Below are positions 16,808 to 26,305 of a stretch of 64,000 bases of DNA, piece after piece (position 1 is the first letter of the stretch; every line of letters starts with the position of its first letter). The stretch spans positions 62,001 through 126,000 of the forward strand of contig JAEWKK010000003.1 in assembly GCA_023386045.1 (NCBI GenBank), read 5' to 3'. The notes under the pieces are model-generated. The model was not told the DNA's origin and ran no database searches. It saw only the letters and a program-made list of their open reading frames with translations. Position numbers and translations under genes: made by a program. Origin of the DNA: Bacteroidota bacterium (GTDB lineage Bacteria; Bacteroidota; Bacteroidia; Chitinophagales; Chitinophagaceae).

Positions 16808-19189
16808 CTAGAACGGATAATTGATGCCTAACTGAAACTGTGCACCACGTTTGCCCTTTTTGGTATCACCAAAGCCTGGTCTCCATTTGTAGAACCATTT
16901 GTTTTGTGCGGCAGGATCTGCAGGACTTGGATCCTTGGCCTTATAACCAAAGTCGGCGCGTATTTTCAAAAATCCAAAATCAACTCTTAAACCATAACCT
17001 ACAGCAACGGCGAGGTCTTTCCATAAATTTCCGGGCTTGAAAGTGCCATCAGGAAAATCCGGATTGCTTCTCACAAACCAAACATTACCCACATCAGTAA
17101 AAATTGCGCCTTCGAGAGGATAATCAACCAGGTTGGCAATAAAGAATCGGTATTCTCCATTGAGCTCAAGCCTCATATCACCAAAGCGATCGGGATACTC
17201 TGTCTTGTCAAATGATTTGATAGTAGATCCAGGTCCCAGCTTTCGTACTATCCAACCTCTCATGCTGTTTGGTCCACCTGCATAATATTGTCGGAAGAAT
17301 GGCAGGTAATAGTTGATGGTATCTGGAAGATTATTATTGAGATTGGAAGGGAAAGGCATGGTTTTTCCGACACCTGCAAACAATCGCCATACCAATGCCG
17401 TTCTCCTGATCTTATGAGTTTGAACAAATTCCGCATCCAGTTTTAAAAACCGGTAAAGCTTGCCATTATTGGCTGCGATCTTAATAAAACCCGGCAGTCC
17501 TGCCGCTTCGATACTTCCGCGTAGAATATTCGTGTGATTCTTTCTTCCCCAGCCATAGGTATAATTAACCAGTCCGGATACAATCAGTCCATCATTGAAA
17601 ATATATTTATAGGAAGCGTTGGTGGCAATGAGGTTTTTTAACAGCTGGCGTGGTTCAAGAATATTGTATTCGATATTGGGCCATCTTACACCAATGAGAA
17701 CTTTATCTCTTGATGCTTCCCAGCTCATGGAAGTATTCAAAGAAAAAACACGGAAATAACTGATGCGGTCTGTTTGTCCGAGATTAAAATTTAAAAAGGT
17801 CTTGGCGTTTTCCCTCCATTCAGAAGGAACAAAATTAAACCTGGGTACAAATCGCGGGAACTGGATGGTATAACCAAGGGTAAACTGCTGCGTTTGTATG
17901 CTGTCGATCCTTGTGGCAAGTTCGACACCATAACGGAAGTTGAGTGCCGACTGGTTGGCGGAGCGCAAGAAATTACGGTTGACCAGGTTGAAGTTGACAC
18001 CGAGGCCAAGCAAACCGCCTTCTACACCAAGGTTACCCTGGTTGCGACTGACATCAAGGTTTACACTGGCGTTGTATTTTTTTGCTGGGACAAGCCTGAT
18101 CTCAAAATCAACTGTATCCTGGGCATATCTTGGAAACTGGTTGATGGTTACCAATCGCCATGCACCCAGTGTATTGAACTTATTTTGAGTTTTCAGGTAG
18201 TTGCTTTGACGGTAAAGGTCTCCATGCTGGAGGTAAATAAATTTGATCAGTTTCCTTGGCCTGAACAACTGCGCATAGCTAACAAATTCATAGGAATTAT
18301 CACGCCTTTCCAATTTTACGTAATGCGGTTCATAAAAAAGCGTATCGGAATTATAATCGGGATACACTCTCACATTGCCCACGTAATATCTTTTCAGTCT
18401 GCCGGTATCCGGATCGGGCTTCAGCCTGACCTCAACATCGGCCCTTGGATTTTCTCTTCTTAACCTAAGAGCTTCAAGCTGCCGGAACTGTTCTTCAAAA
18501 TCAAGAGCAGGTCTCAATAGGTTGATGCCAACCGTATCCCAAACAGCCAGCAATTGTTCCTTGGAAAAACGGAGAAATCCATTATTCCTGTACACAGTGG
18601 TAAGCCTGTCCAGTTCAGCCGAGATCAATGGCTTGGAAAATGGAACACCTTTTCTCAATAGTCGAAGCTCGGGAGAGGCTTCAGTGAGCTTTTGCAATGT
18701 ATCAATAGAAGGAGTGTAAGGAACAGAATCAAGTAGGTCATACCAGACAGAATCTATTTTGATTAGTTTTCCAGGGATGACATAAAAATCAATATAGGTA
18801 CGCATCTGGTCCTTCACCGTATCTATTTTTACTTTATGATTGATGGTATCCCGGTAGTAGCCCAATGAATTCAATTGGGCACTCATGTAAACCTTGGAAC
18901 GACTAATGTTTTGTGTATCGAATACTGGTGGATCTTTTAAGGTTCTGAAAAAGAAAAGCACTCTTTTCCTTCGTGGCACGATGCTGTCGTGCAACTGGTT
19001 TTCCAATTCTGTTTTTAATTGCTTTTTTTCATCAGTGCTATATTTACCCTGGATATGTACTTCGGTATCATATACAAAAGGTTTTCCCTTGGGGTAATTT
19101 TTTATGCCACAGGAAGGAAGGAAAAATGAACAGGCGGCTAAAAAGATAAGCAGGTAAGTATATGTAGGCTTTGCCGCTGGTTCAGTCAT
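16808..19189 (-). CDS. TamL/BamA-like outer membrane protein (Omp85 superfamily), lipoprotein
   Basis: A 793-residue protein with a lipoprotein signal whose lipobox FLPSC places lipidated Cys near residue 27. POTRA-like segments follow (about 45-330), then a C-terminal beta-barrel (about 380-793) that includes the conserved GGPNSMRGW near the lid/loop 6 region (RGW is the VRGF/Y-like motif) and ends with LGINYPF, a terminal Phe as in barrel signals. In Bacteroidota, lipid-modified BamA-like proteins are called TamL and act with TamB in outer-membrane biogenesis. No TamB gene is adjacent. Its ATG lies 18 bp from the divergent methyltransferase, so each promoter must overlap the other gene. Confidence 0.85.
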   Translation of the reverse strand: MTEPAAKPTYTYLLIFLAACSFFLPSCGIKNYPKGKPFVYDTEVHIQGKYSTDEKKQLKTELENQLHDSIVPRRKRVLFFFRTLKDPPVFDTQNISRSKVYMSAQLNSLGYYRDTINHKVKIDTVKDQMRTYIDFYVIPGKLIKIDSVWYDLLDSVPYTPSIDTLQKLTEASPELRLLRKGVPFSKPLISAELDRLTTVYRNNGFLRFSKEQLLAVWDTVGINLLRPALDFEEQFRQLEALRLRRENPRADVEVRLKPDPDTGRLKRYYVGNVRVYPDYNSDTLFYEPHYVKLERRDNSYEFVSYAQLFRPRKLIKFIYLQHGDLYRQSNYLKTQNKFNTLGAWRLVTINQFPRYAQDTVDFEIRLVPAKKYNASVNLDVSRNQGNLGVEGGLLGLGVNFNLVNRNFLRSANQSALNFRYGVELATRIDSIQTQQFTLGYTIQFPRFVPRFNFVPSEWRENAKTFLNFNLGQTDRISYFRVFSLNTSMSWEASRDKVLIGVRWPNIEYNILEPRQLLKNLIATNASYKYIFNDGLIVSGLVNYTYGWGRKNHTNILRGSIEAAGLPGFIKIAANNGKLYRFLKLDAEFVQTHKIRRTALVWRLFAGVGKTMPFPSNLNNNLPDTINYYLPFFRQYYAGGPNSMRGWIVRKLGPGSTIKSFDKTEYPDRFGDMRLELNGEYRFFIANLVDYPLEGAIFTDVGNVWFVRSNPDFPDGTFKPGNLWKDLAVAVGYGLRVDFGFLKIRADFGYKAKDPSPADPAAQNKWFYKWRPGFGDTKKGKRGAQFQLGINYPF

Positions 19190-19207
19190 AATCTAAAAGG
19201 CCGGTCT

Positions 19208-19930
19208 ATGCTAAGTAAAAATGAGATCAAATATATTCAAAGTTTAAGCCATAAAAAATTCCGGGACAGTTTCAATTTATTTCTGGCAGAAGGACCAAAG
19301 ATTGTCAGCGAACTGGTTCAACTGATCCCGGATCAAATTGAAAAGATCTATGCAACAGAGGAATGGTTGCAGGATAACAAGGTAATACATCCTGGGGTCA
19401 CCGTGATATCTGAACAGGAGTTGGAGCGCATCTCCCAATTGCAAACACCAAATCAGGTGCTGGCCACAGTAAAAAAGAAGGAGCTTCCACCCATATCTGA
19501 TAATGGATTCACCATTTATCTTGATACTATCCAGGATCCGGGGAATTTTGGAACCATCATCCGCACGGCAGATTGGTTTGGCATCAGTCAAATCGTTTGT
19601 ACGGCAGGTTGTGCCGACCTGTATCAGCCTAAAGTAGTTCAGTCAACCATGGCCAGCATTGCCCGGGTGAATGTTTATTACGATGATCAATGTTCCTGGT
19701 TAAAAAATCAGCAGCAGCCTGTTTATGCGGCGGTGCTGGATGGAAATCCTGTAGAAAAAGCGGCAAGAGTAAATAATGGAGTGCTGATCATTGGCAACGA
19801 ATCAAAAGGCATCAGTCCCGAGTTGATGAATTATGCAACAGAAAAGATCACCATTTCTAAAAAGGGAGAAGCAGAATCTTTGAATGCAGCAGTTGCAACC
19901 GGTATTCTTCTTTCTTATCTTGTCAGCTGA
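19208..19930 (+). CDS. TrmH/SpoU family RNA 2'-O-ribose methyltransferase
   Basis: A 240-residue protein with an N-terminal substrate-binding region and a C-terminal SPOUT catalytic domain. Motif 1 is GTIIRTADWFGI, motif 2 is IGNESKGIS, and motif 3 is SLNAAVATGILL, whose knot binds S-adenosylmethionine. It methylates 2'-hydroxyls of rRNA or tRNA; the target cannot be told from sequence, but the layout is closer to the rRNA enzymes RlmB/TsnR. It overlaps the convergent permease gene by 8 bp and is divergent from tamL. Confidence 0.9.
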   Translation: MLSKNEIKYIQSLSHKKFRDSFNLFLAEGPKIVSELVQLIPDQIEKIYATEEWLQDNKVIHPGVTVISEQELERISQLQTPNQVLATVKKKELPPISDNGFTIYLDTIQDPGNFGTIIRTADWFGISQIVCTAGCADLYQPKVVQSTMASIARVNVYYDDQCSWLKNQQQPVYAAVLDGNPVEKAARVNNGVLIIGNESKGISPELMNYATEKITISKKGEAESLNAAVATGILLSYLVS

Positions 19931-21161
19931 AACGGATAGCCCTGATTGGGCGAATGCGCCTGACGATCACGGAAGGAATGAGGAGAATGATCACTGATAT
20001 CGCCAGTGTTCCTCCAATGATGATCATGATCTGCCACCATACAATTTTTACAGAAGCCTTGTCCATGTAATATGCATCTTCCGGCAGCCTGATAAAACCA
20101 GTTGCCTGCTGCAGCCATAATAGTCCAAGAGCAAACAGGGTTCCCAGTACAATGCCAGTGAGGGTGATGATAGCTGAATAGTTCAGGAAGATCTTTTGAA
20201 CATTCCAGTTTCTTGCTCCTAGTGCTTTCAGTATACCAATCATGCGTAATCTTTCCAGTACCAGGATGATCAGGCAGGTGATCAGGTTGATAATGGCAAT
20301 GATAGTCATGATGGTCAGCAGAATATTCTGGTTGGTATCCTGGATGTCGAGCCAGTCAAAAATATTGGGATAGATCTCCCTGGTGGTCTTGGTTTCCCAG
20401 AGCATGGGGAAGGAAGCATCATCAAAAATGGCATTGCTGGTCCTGTCCATGTCCTTGTAATTATCAAGAAAGACCTCATAGCCTCCAATCTGGTTTGGCG
20501 ACCAGTTATTGAGTTGCCGGATCAACTGTATATCACCTATGGCGAAGAACTTGTCATATTCTTCAATGCCGGTCTTATAGATGCCTGCAATGGTGAGTTT
20601 GTCCGGACGCAGTCTTCCATCCGGCTTGATGAAATAAATAAAGATCCTGTCGTTGACTTTAAGGTTAAGCTGTTTTGCAGTATAAGTAGAGATAATGATC
20701 TCCCTTGAGTAGCTGCTGTCATTGAACCTGATCCAGCGCCCAGTTTGCATAAACGCTTCCATGTGTGCCGTGTCATAGGTTTTATCAAGACCTTTCATCA
20801 GCACACCTTCCATTTCATCGCTGGTCTTAAGTATGGCATTTTTGGTTGCGAAGGGATGAACCGATCGAACACCAGGATAGGTTAAAACTTTTTTTACCAG
20901 TGAATCGTTGGCTTGCACCGGCTCTTCTTCAGCAATGGAAGCCTTGGCCGGTTGTCGCATTCCCATTCTTACATGTCCCCAGAAACTAAAAACCTTGTTG
21001 CTGACCGTTTCCTGGAAACCATTCACAAAAGAAACTGTGATGATCATCACTGCCACACTGATCATGGTGGCGGCAATAGACAGGCGTATGATGAACCTTG
21101 AAAAAGATTTCTGCTGGTTAAAAGCAATGCGCCTGGCAATGAAGGTCGAAAGGTTCAGCAT
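19923..21161 (-). CDS. ABC transporter permease, FtsX/LolC-E family
   Basis: A 412-residue inner-membrane protein started at ATG 21161 (MLNLSTFIARRIAFNQ); the frame extends to 21215 without a better start. An N-terminal helix (residues 28-50) is followed by a large periplasmic MacB-PCD-like domain (about 55-260) and three C-terminal helices (about 280-400), the layout of LolC/LolE lipoprotein-release permeases. ATG start context RRIAFNQQKSFSRFI matches many Bacteroidota LolE annotations. No ATPase gene is adjacent. It probably moves lipoproteins from the inner membrane. Convergent overlap with the RNA methyltransferase. Confidence 0.85.
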   Translation of the reverse strand: MLNLSTFIARRIAFNQQKSFSRFIIRLSIAATMISVAVMIITVSFVNGFQETVSNKVFSFWGHVRMGMRQPAKASIAEEEPVQANDSLVKKVLTYPGVRSVHPFATKNAILKTSDEMEGVLMKGLDKTYDTAHMEAFMQTGRWIRFNDSSYSREIIISTYTAKQLNLKVNDRIFIYFIKPDGRLRPDKLTIAGIYKTGIEEYDKFFAIGDIQLIRQLNNWSPNQIGGYEVFLDNYKDMDRTSNAIFDDASFPMLWETKTTREIYPNIFDWLDIQDTNQNILLTIMTIIAIINLITCLIILVLERLRMIGILKALGARNWNVQKIFLNYSAIITLTGIVLGTLFALGLLWLQQATGFIRLPEDAYYMDKASVKIVWWQIMIIIGGTLAISVIILLIPSVIVRRIRPIRAIRFS

Positions 21162-21274
21162 AATTCTTGTTGTGTCCTTTAGGGCGGTTAAGGAAACGAC
21201 AAAATTCTTCCTCAACTACTCTGAATGGTCTTCAAAAATATAACCCCTGATCTAAATACCTTATTTTTAAATCA

Positions 21275-22537
21275 ATGAAAAGTGCTGTACTGAGTTTTTT
21301 TCTTTCCTGCCTGCTGCTGTCAACAGCATTTTCGCAGGGTGAGACCTTTGATGAAAACATTAAATCCATCAAATTGTACCGTGCCGGTGACCAGACTTCT
21401 TTCCCGGCTATTACACTGGGAGATCAGCTGGCGTTGGAATTGCATTTTGATGACATGGACAACAGTGTGAAGAATTATTATTACACTTTCCAGCTTTGTA
21501 ATGCCGACTGGTCGCCCAGCATTTTAAAAACATACGATTATATCAAAGGTTTCCAGAACGTACGCATCACCAACTATCGAAATTCTTCCATCTCCACCTT
21601 TCGTTATATTCATTACCAGGCGCAAATACCTGAAAGATCTTCCTATCCCAGCAAGTCGGGCAATTACCTGCTCAAGGTTTTTCTTGACAACGATACATCG
21701 CAGCTGGTATTTACAAAAAGGTTTGTAGTAGTGGAGAATAAAGCGAATCTTTCGGTGCAATTCATGCAGCCTTTTAATGCCAATTTATTCCGTTCGGGAC
21801 ATAAGGTGAATGTGGTAGTAAATACAGATAACCGCATACAGGTGCTGAGTCCGAACGATATCAAAGTAGTGATTCTTCAGAACAATAATTGGATGTCTTC
21901 TGTGTACATGGACAGGCCCAGTATCTATCGTGGAAATTATTACGAATACAGTGACGAACAGTTTACGGCTATGCCTGCAGGAAAGGAGTTTCGATGGATA
22001 GACCTGAGGAGTTTGCGTTTGATGAGTGATCGTATGCTGGATATCAACACCAGGAAAGATACAACTGAAGTAGTGGTAAAACCAGATGCACCAAGAGGTT
22101 CACAGGTCTATGTTTTTTACAGGGATATCAATGGCAGCTATACCATTGAAACCATGGAAAGCATCAATCCTTTCTGGCAGGGAGATTATGCAAAAGTGCA
22201 TTTCAGTTATTTCCCTCCGGGTAATGTTCCTGTTGCAGGTGATGATGTTTATCTCTTTGGAGAGTTTACCAATTTCGCTGCGGACAGCAGTGGTAAAATG
22301 AATTTCAACCCGGAGAGAGGGGCTTATGAAAAAACCATGCTGCTCAAGCAGGGTTATTATAATTACAGTTATGTTACCATGCCCAAGGGAAAAAAATCTT
22401 TTCCTGATTACAGCCAGACCGAAGGCAATTATTATGCAACCGAAAACAGTTATGTAGTGCTCGTTTATTACAGGCCATTTGGTGCAAGAGCAGATGAGCT
22501 GATCTCTATTGCCACACTGAATTCGGTTTTGCAGTAG
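21275..22537 (+). CDS. Type IX secretion system plug protein (DUF5103)
   Basis: A 420-residue exported protein with a signal peptide (about 1-20). Its core is rich in aromatic, beta-strand segments, e.g. LQLCNADWSPS-like FQLCNADW and YVFYRDINGSYT, typical of the DUF5103 family. That family was named the T9SS plug after the protein seen closing the SprA translocon. Length and arrangement fit. Two secreted proteins in this window carry T9SS sorting domains, so the system is present in this organism. Divergent from the permease gene, with 113 bp between. Confidence 0.8.
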   Translation: MKSAVLSFFLSCLLLSTAFSQGETFDENIKSIKLYRAGDQTSFPAITLGDQLALELHFDDMDNSVKNYYYTFQLCNADWSPSILKTYDYIKGFQNVRITNYRNSSISTFRYIHYQAQIPERSSYPSKSGNYLLKVFLDNDTSQLVFTKRFVVVENKANLSVQFMQPFNANLFRSGHKVNVVVNTDNRIQVLSPNDIKVVILQNNNWMSSVYMDRPSIYRGNYYEYSDEQFTAMPAGKEFRWIDLRSLRLMSDRMLDINTRKDTTEVVVKPDAPRGSQVYVFYRDINGSYTIETMESINPFWQGDYAKVHFSYFPPGNVPVAGDDVYLFGEFTNFAADSSGKMNFNPERGAYEKTMLLKQGYYNYSYVTMPKGKKSFPDYSQTEGNYYATENSYVVLVYYRPFGARADELISIATLNSVLQ

Positions 22538-22619
22538 ACTATTGTAAAAACTCCAAGGGTTTACGGCTGGTATTTTAAAATTGATAATCACTTAACTTTA
22601 TTTAATCTAATAGCAGGCT

Positions 22620-23393
22620 ATGAGTATTTGGAAAAAACTTGCGGAGTACAAGCTGGTGCGAAAGTTTGTTTATGCTGTAGTGGGTATCGTGAGTTATCCC
22701 GGCATTGCTATCACCAACAAGTTAAAGATCAGCGGAACGGAACATATCGCAAGCCTTCCGAAAAAAAATGTACTGTTTGTTTCTAATCACCAGACCTATT
22801 TTGCTGATGTCATCACCTTCCTGCATATTTTCTGTGCAGTGAAGTGGCGGAAGAAGAACAGGCTGGGTCTTCCATACTATTTACTGAATCCATTTACAAG
22901 AGTTTATTATGTAGCGGCGGAGGAAACTATGAAGAGCAGCTGGATCAGCAGGCTGTTTACGCTGGCTGGTGCTTTAACGGTAAAAAGGACCTGGAAAAAA
23001 GATGGTTCTGATGTAAGGCGCGGACTGGATCCATCAGACACCAGGAAGATTGAAAGAGCATTGAACAATTCATGGGTGATTACATTTCCGCAGGGAACTA
23101 CCAAGCCCTATGCACCTGGTAGAAAAGGAACAGCATATATCATCAAGCACTGCAGGCCCATTGTGATCCCTGTAGTTATCCAGGGATTCTGGAGGGCTTT
23201 TAATAAACAGGGACTTAAGTTCAAGAAGAAAGGCACACTGCTTTCAGTTACTTTCAAGCCACCCATGAATATCAACTATGATGCACCTGCAGAAGAAATT
23301 CTTGCCGACATTATGGATGCAATCGAGCAAAGCAAGAAATATATGATGCAGGGTGCGCATCACTGGAAAACGAAGGAAGAAGCAGTAGCCTGA
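22620..23393 (+). CDS. 1-acyl-sn-glycerol-3-phosphate acyltransferase (PlsC family)
   Basis: A 257-residue protein with the acyltransferase motif I NHQTYFAD (NHxxxxD, residues about 56-63) and motif III FPQGTTKPYAPG. An N-terminal hydrophobic stretch (about 12-32) anchors it to the inner membrane. It should acylate the sn-2 position of lysophosphatidate, the second step of phospholipid synthesis. Motif FPQGT replaces the usual FPEGTR, a conservative E-to-Q change seen in some subgroups. Convergent with the thioesterase gene, 4 bp apart. Confidence 0.85.
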   Translation: MSIWKKLAEYKLVRKFVYAVVGIVSYPGIAITNKLKISGTEHIASLPKKNVLFVSNHQTYFADVITFLHIFCAVKWRKKNRLGLPYYLLNPFTRVYYVAAEETMKSSWISRLFTLAGALTVKRTWKKDGSDVRRGLDPSDTRKIERALNNSWVITFPQGTTKPYAPGRKGTAYIIKHCRPIVIPVVIQGFWRAFNKQGLKFKKKGTLLSVTFKPPMNINYDAPAEEILADIMDAIEQSKKYMMQGAHHWKTKEEAVA

Positions 23394-23397
23394 GATC

Positions 23398-23916
23398 CTA
23401 TTTTTCATTCATGAACCAGGCCCTTAGTTCATCTGCGTCTCCTGGTTTCATCTTGCCACCAAGAATGAGGCGTACCTGTCTTCTTCTCAATGCTCCTTCA
23501 AAAAGTTTTTTCTCTTCTTCAGTTTCAGGCAGCAATTGAGGAACCATTCTTGGTCTTCTGTTGGGATCAAGTGCAACAAAAGTATAATAAGCCTCGTTGC
23601 TTTTGTATTTGTATTGCTGCGTAAAATCTTCTCCCCAAACTTTCAGGTGCACTTCCATGGAGCTGTTAAATGCGCGGCTCACGATGGCTTCGATGTGAAC
23701 CGTGTTTCCCAGCTTGATAGGGTTTTCAAAAGAGATATTATCAACAGAAGCTGTAACAACAGGGGCATTGCAATGTCTTTGTGCCGCGATGGCAGCCGCT
23801 ATATCCATCCAGTACATCAGTCTTCCACCCATCAGGTTGCCAAATACATTGGTATCGTTGGGTAATACGATCTCGGTCATCATGGTATAACTGTCCGCTG
23901 GTTTCTTTACCTGCAT
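23398..23916 (-). CDS. Acyl-CoA thioesterase (hotdog fold)
   Basis: A 172-residue protein from ATG 23916 (MQVKKPADSY); the longer frame to 23934 starts with TTG inside the promoter. The hotdog signature is NVFGNLMGGRLMYWMDIAAAIAAQRH (partly quoted: VFGNLMGGRLMYW) with the catalytic Asp. SFENPIKLGNTVHIEAIVSR follows, as in the YciA/BACH acyl-CoA hydrolase family. It hydrolyses acyl-CoA to free acid and CoA. A -7 box on the minus strand lies 15 nt upstream of the ATG. Confidence 0.85.
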   Translation of the reverse strand: MQVKKPADSYTMMTEIVLPNDTNVFGNLMGGRLMYWMDIAAAIAAQRHCNAPVVTASVDNISFENPIKLGNTVHIEAIVSRAFNSSMEVHLKVWGEDFTQQYKYKSNEAYYTFVALDPNRRPRMVPQLLPETEEEKKLFEGALRRRQVRLILGGKMKPGDADELRAWFMNEK

Positions 23917-23931
23917 TTTGCAAATTTTGGC

Positions 23932-23939
23932 CAAAGGTA
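23932..23939 (-). promoter_or_regulatory. -7 box (TACCTTTG) of the thioesterase gene
   Basis: On the minus strand TACCTTTG ends 15 nt before ATG 23916, matching the Bacteroidota TAnnTTTG box. No -33 TTG is clear. Confidence 0.45.
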
Positions 23940-24083
23940 AGAGAAGCGTAACGATCTTATAAAGAGCGATTGGAACTGGCAGTACCCATAATTGAAATTG
24001 TTTTTCAATTCCTTTCTTTCATTTCAATTCACAAGAATTTCAAAAATTATTTTCTACTTTCCCTTTTTAATCGGTTTGATTTT

Positions 24084-25070
24084 ATGAAGAAAAAAATTGC
24101 ATTGGTAACGGGAGGATTTTCCGGAGAAGCGGTGATCTCTTACAGATCAGCAACCACCATTTACAATCACCTAGACAAGGAATTGTTTGAGGTGTACAAA
24201 ATAGATATTACTCCGGATGGATGGTATTATGAGGATGCTTCTAAAAATCGTTTTCCGGTAGATAAAAATGATTTCACCATAAACATTAATGGTAAAAAAA
24301 CCGGCTTTGATGCAGTTTTCATTGGCATGCACGGAACTCCTGGCGAGGATGGTAAACTGCAGGGTTATTTTGATATGATGGGATTGCCCTACACTTCCTG
24401 CAATGCAGCCACATCGGCCATCACCTTTAATAAAAGATATACAGTGGCTGTAGCCAACATGGCCGGAATTGCCGTTGCTGATTCCCTGCATTTGTTTAAG
24501 CACACGGATTACAACCTCGATGAGATCATCAGTCGATTAAAGCTGCCTTATTTTGTTAAGCCTAATAATGGTGGATCCAGTATTGGCATGAGTAAGGTAA
24601 CAGAAGCAGCACAATTAAAAGAAGCCCTCGACAAAGCTTTTAAGGAAGATGACCAGGTGCTGGTAGAAGAAATGATCCAGGGAAGGGAATTCACAGTTGG
24701 CGTTTTCAAAAGCAGGGGAACCATCACGGTATTGCCCATTACAGAAGTGGCCACGCACAAGGAGTTTTTTGATTTTGAAGCCAAGTATGGCGGCAAGTCA
24801 ACTGAAACCACACCTGCAGAGATTTCAGAGGAATGGAAAGCCAACCTGGAAGCTGCTGCGAAAAAAATCTATGAAGTTTTTAACTGCAGGGGAGTAATCC
24901 GTATCGATTTTATATATAATGCGGAACAGAACCGTCCCTACATGTTGGAGATCAATACCATACCTGGTCAAAGCGATGCCAGCGTGATCCCTCAGCAGGT
25001 GAGAGCCAGGGGCTGGGACCTGAAGGATTTTTATTCCCGTTTAGTGGAAGAAGCACTCGAAGGCCGCTAA
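24084..25070 (+). CDS. ddl: D-alanine--D-alanine ligase
   Basis: A 328-residue ATP-grasp enzyme that makes the D-Ala-D-Ala dipeptide of peptidoglycan. ATG 24084 gives MKKKIALVTGGFSGEAVISY, the normal family start; the frame continues upstream 38 codons without a family-like sequence. The GMHGTPGEDG motif, the ATP-grasp KPNNGGSSIGMSKV, and the C-terminal metal site IDFIYNAEQ and LEINTIPGQS are all present. It is followed 78 bp later by a PASTA-domain gene and then a rhodanese gene, consistent with cell-wall functions. Confidence 0.95.
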   Translation: MKKKIALVTGGFSGEAVISYRSATTIYNHLDKELFEVYKIDITPDGWYYEDASKNRFPVDKNDFTININGKKTGFDAVFIGMHGTPGEDGKLQGYFDMMGLPYTSCNAATSAITFNKRYTVAVANMAGIAVADSLHLFKHTDYNLDEIISRLKLPYFVKPNNGGSSIGMSKVTEAAQLKEALDKAFKEDDQVLVEEMIQGREFTVGVFKSRGTITVLPITEVATHKEFFDFEAKYGGKSTETTPAEISEEWKANLEAAAKKIYEVFNCRGVIRIDFIYNAEQNRPYMLEINTIPGQSDASVIPQQVRARGWDLKDFYSRLVEEALEGR

Positions 25071-25148
25071 AGGAAGCCTAAAGCTGCGTTTGTTGCTAAG
25101 GCACTAACCATGGTTTTTATATATTGCAACCCCAAACGAAAAACCTGA

Positions 25149-25958
25149 ATGATTAAATACATCACCAGCAGGCCTCTATGGTTCAACATACTGATAGCGC
25201 TCGGCATTGTTGTTTTTCTTTTCCTTGTCTTCATGTTTTCCCTGAACTGGATCACCAGGCATGGTGCATCCAAAACGGTTCCAGCCGTTACAGGAAAGAA
25301 TATCAATGATGTTTCAAACCTCTTAAGTGAAGCAGGCTTTGAGCTTGTGATCCAGGATAGCGTTTTCTATGATTCACTTCCACGTGGTGTGGTGATCAAG
25401 CAGATCCCTGAAGCCGACCAGGTAGTGAAAGTGAACCGGACGGTTTATGTGACCATCAATCGTTTTGTGGCACCTGATATTACCATGCCCAATATTGTGG
25501 GATACAGCTTAAGAAATGCTGAGATGACCCTGAACAGCCTGGGATTAAAGCTGGGTGATACCACTTCGCGAACCGACTGGGCCAAGGGTTCTGTACTTGA
25601 AATGCAATTCAATGGCAATACGCTCAAGCCCGGAGACAAGATCAAGGTTGGTAGCAAAATTGACCTGGTGATCGCCTCAGGACTTGGAGTGGAAGATATG
25701 GCGGTTCCTCAGCTGGTGGGTAAAACTTTCGCAGAAGCCAGGATTTATGCAGAAGCAAATGGATTGGCCATCAATCCCATTGCACAGGGCATCAGCGATA
25801 TTGATAATGCTTATGTGTACTCCCAACGCCCTGAAAGAAAAACAAAGGATGGAGCTACTATCCGCATCAGGCAGGGACAAATGATTGACGTGTGGCTGCA
25901 GACCGAACCTGTAAAAATCGATTCCCTTAACAATAATAAACCTCCCGAATTACCCTGA
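25149..25958 (+). CDS. PASTA-domain membrane protein
   Basis: A 269-residue protein with a short cytoplasmic start, one membrane helix (about 13-35, FNILIALGIVVFLFLVFMF), and three PASTA repeats outside: about 44-110, 111-185 and 186-260. Each repeat has the V/P-x-x-x-G followed by A-x-x-x-L-x-x-x-G/A-L pattern. PASTA domains bind muropeptides or uncrosslinked peptidoglycan; here no kinase domain is attached. Its position after ddl suggests a cell-wall role, perhaps as a scaffold or sensor. Confidence 0.9.
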   Translation: MIKYITSRPLWFNILIALGIVVFLFLVFMFSLNWITRHGASKTVPAVTGKNINDVSNLLSEAGFELVIQDSVFYDSLPRGVVIKQIPEADQVVKVNRTVYVTINRFVAPDITMPNIVGYSLRNAEMTLNSLGLKLGDTTSRTDWAKGSVLEMQFNGNTLKPGDKIKVGSKIDLVIASGLGVEDMAVPQLVGKTFAEARIYAEANGLAINPIAQGISDIDNAYVYSQRPERKTKDGATIRIRQGQMIDVWLQTEPVKIDSLNNNKPPELP

Positions 25959-25959
25959 A

Positions 25960-26268
25960 ATGAAAAATATCAGCGTTGAAGAATTAAAGAAAAAAATGGA
26001 CAGCGGTGAAAAGATCAATCTCATTGACTGCCGCGAGCCACATGAATATGAAGAAGCCAATCTTGGTGGTAAACTGGTTCCGCTGGGTAAGATCCAGACC
26101 ATGCAGATAGATGAACTCGAAGACCTGAAGGATGAAGAAGTGATCATTCATTGCAGGAGTGGTCACCGGAGCATGATGGCCTGTATGGTGCTAGACCAGA
26201 TGGGATTTAAAAATACTTATAACCTGGTGGGTGGTATTCTTGCCTGGCAGGATAAATATGGAAAATAA
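25960..26268 (+). CDS. Rhodanese-like domain protein
   Basis: A 102-residue single-domain rhodanese. The active-site loop is HCRSGHRS with the catalytic Cys near residue 67. The N-terminal LIDCREPHEYEEANLGGKLVPLG and C-terminal GGILAWQDKY are family features. It should transfer sulfane sulfur, or bind thiols, in the cytoplasm. The start is 1 nt after the PASTA stop codon, so it is the third gene of the ddl operon. Confidence 0.9.
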   Translation: MKNISVEELKKKMDSGEKINLIDCREPHEYEEANLGGKLVPLGKIQTMQIDELEDLKDEEVIIHCRSGHRSMMACMVLDQMGFKNTYNLVGGILAWQDKYGK

Positions 26269-26272
26269 AAAT

Positions 26273-26298
26273 CGGCTACAGGAACAAGCCTGTAGCCG
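26273..26298. terminator. Bidirectional terminator hairpin
   Basis: A perfect 10-bp stem CGGCTACAGG / CCTGTAGCCG with a 6-nt loop sits between the convergent rhodanese and TonB receptor genes. It is flanked by A runs on the left and T-containing sequence on the right, so it can terminate both. Confidence 0.75.
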
Positions 26299-26305
26299 AA
26301 GTTCT

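Noticed and set aside
17894..18463. 189-codon plus-strand frame opposite the tamL-like gene
   Set aside because: It is fully inside a well-supported minus-strand gene and has no family-like content.
22100..22591. 163-codon minus-strand frame opposite the T9SS plug gene
   Set aside because: Antisense shadow of a gene with signal peptide and family match.
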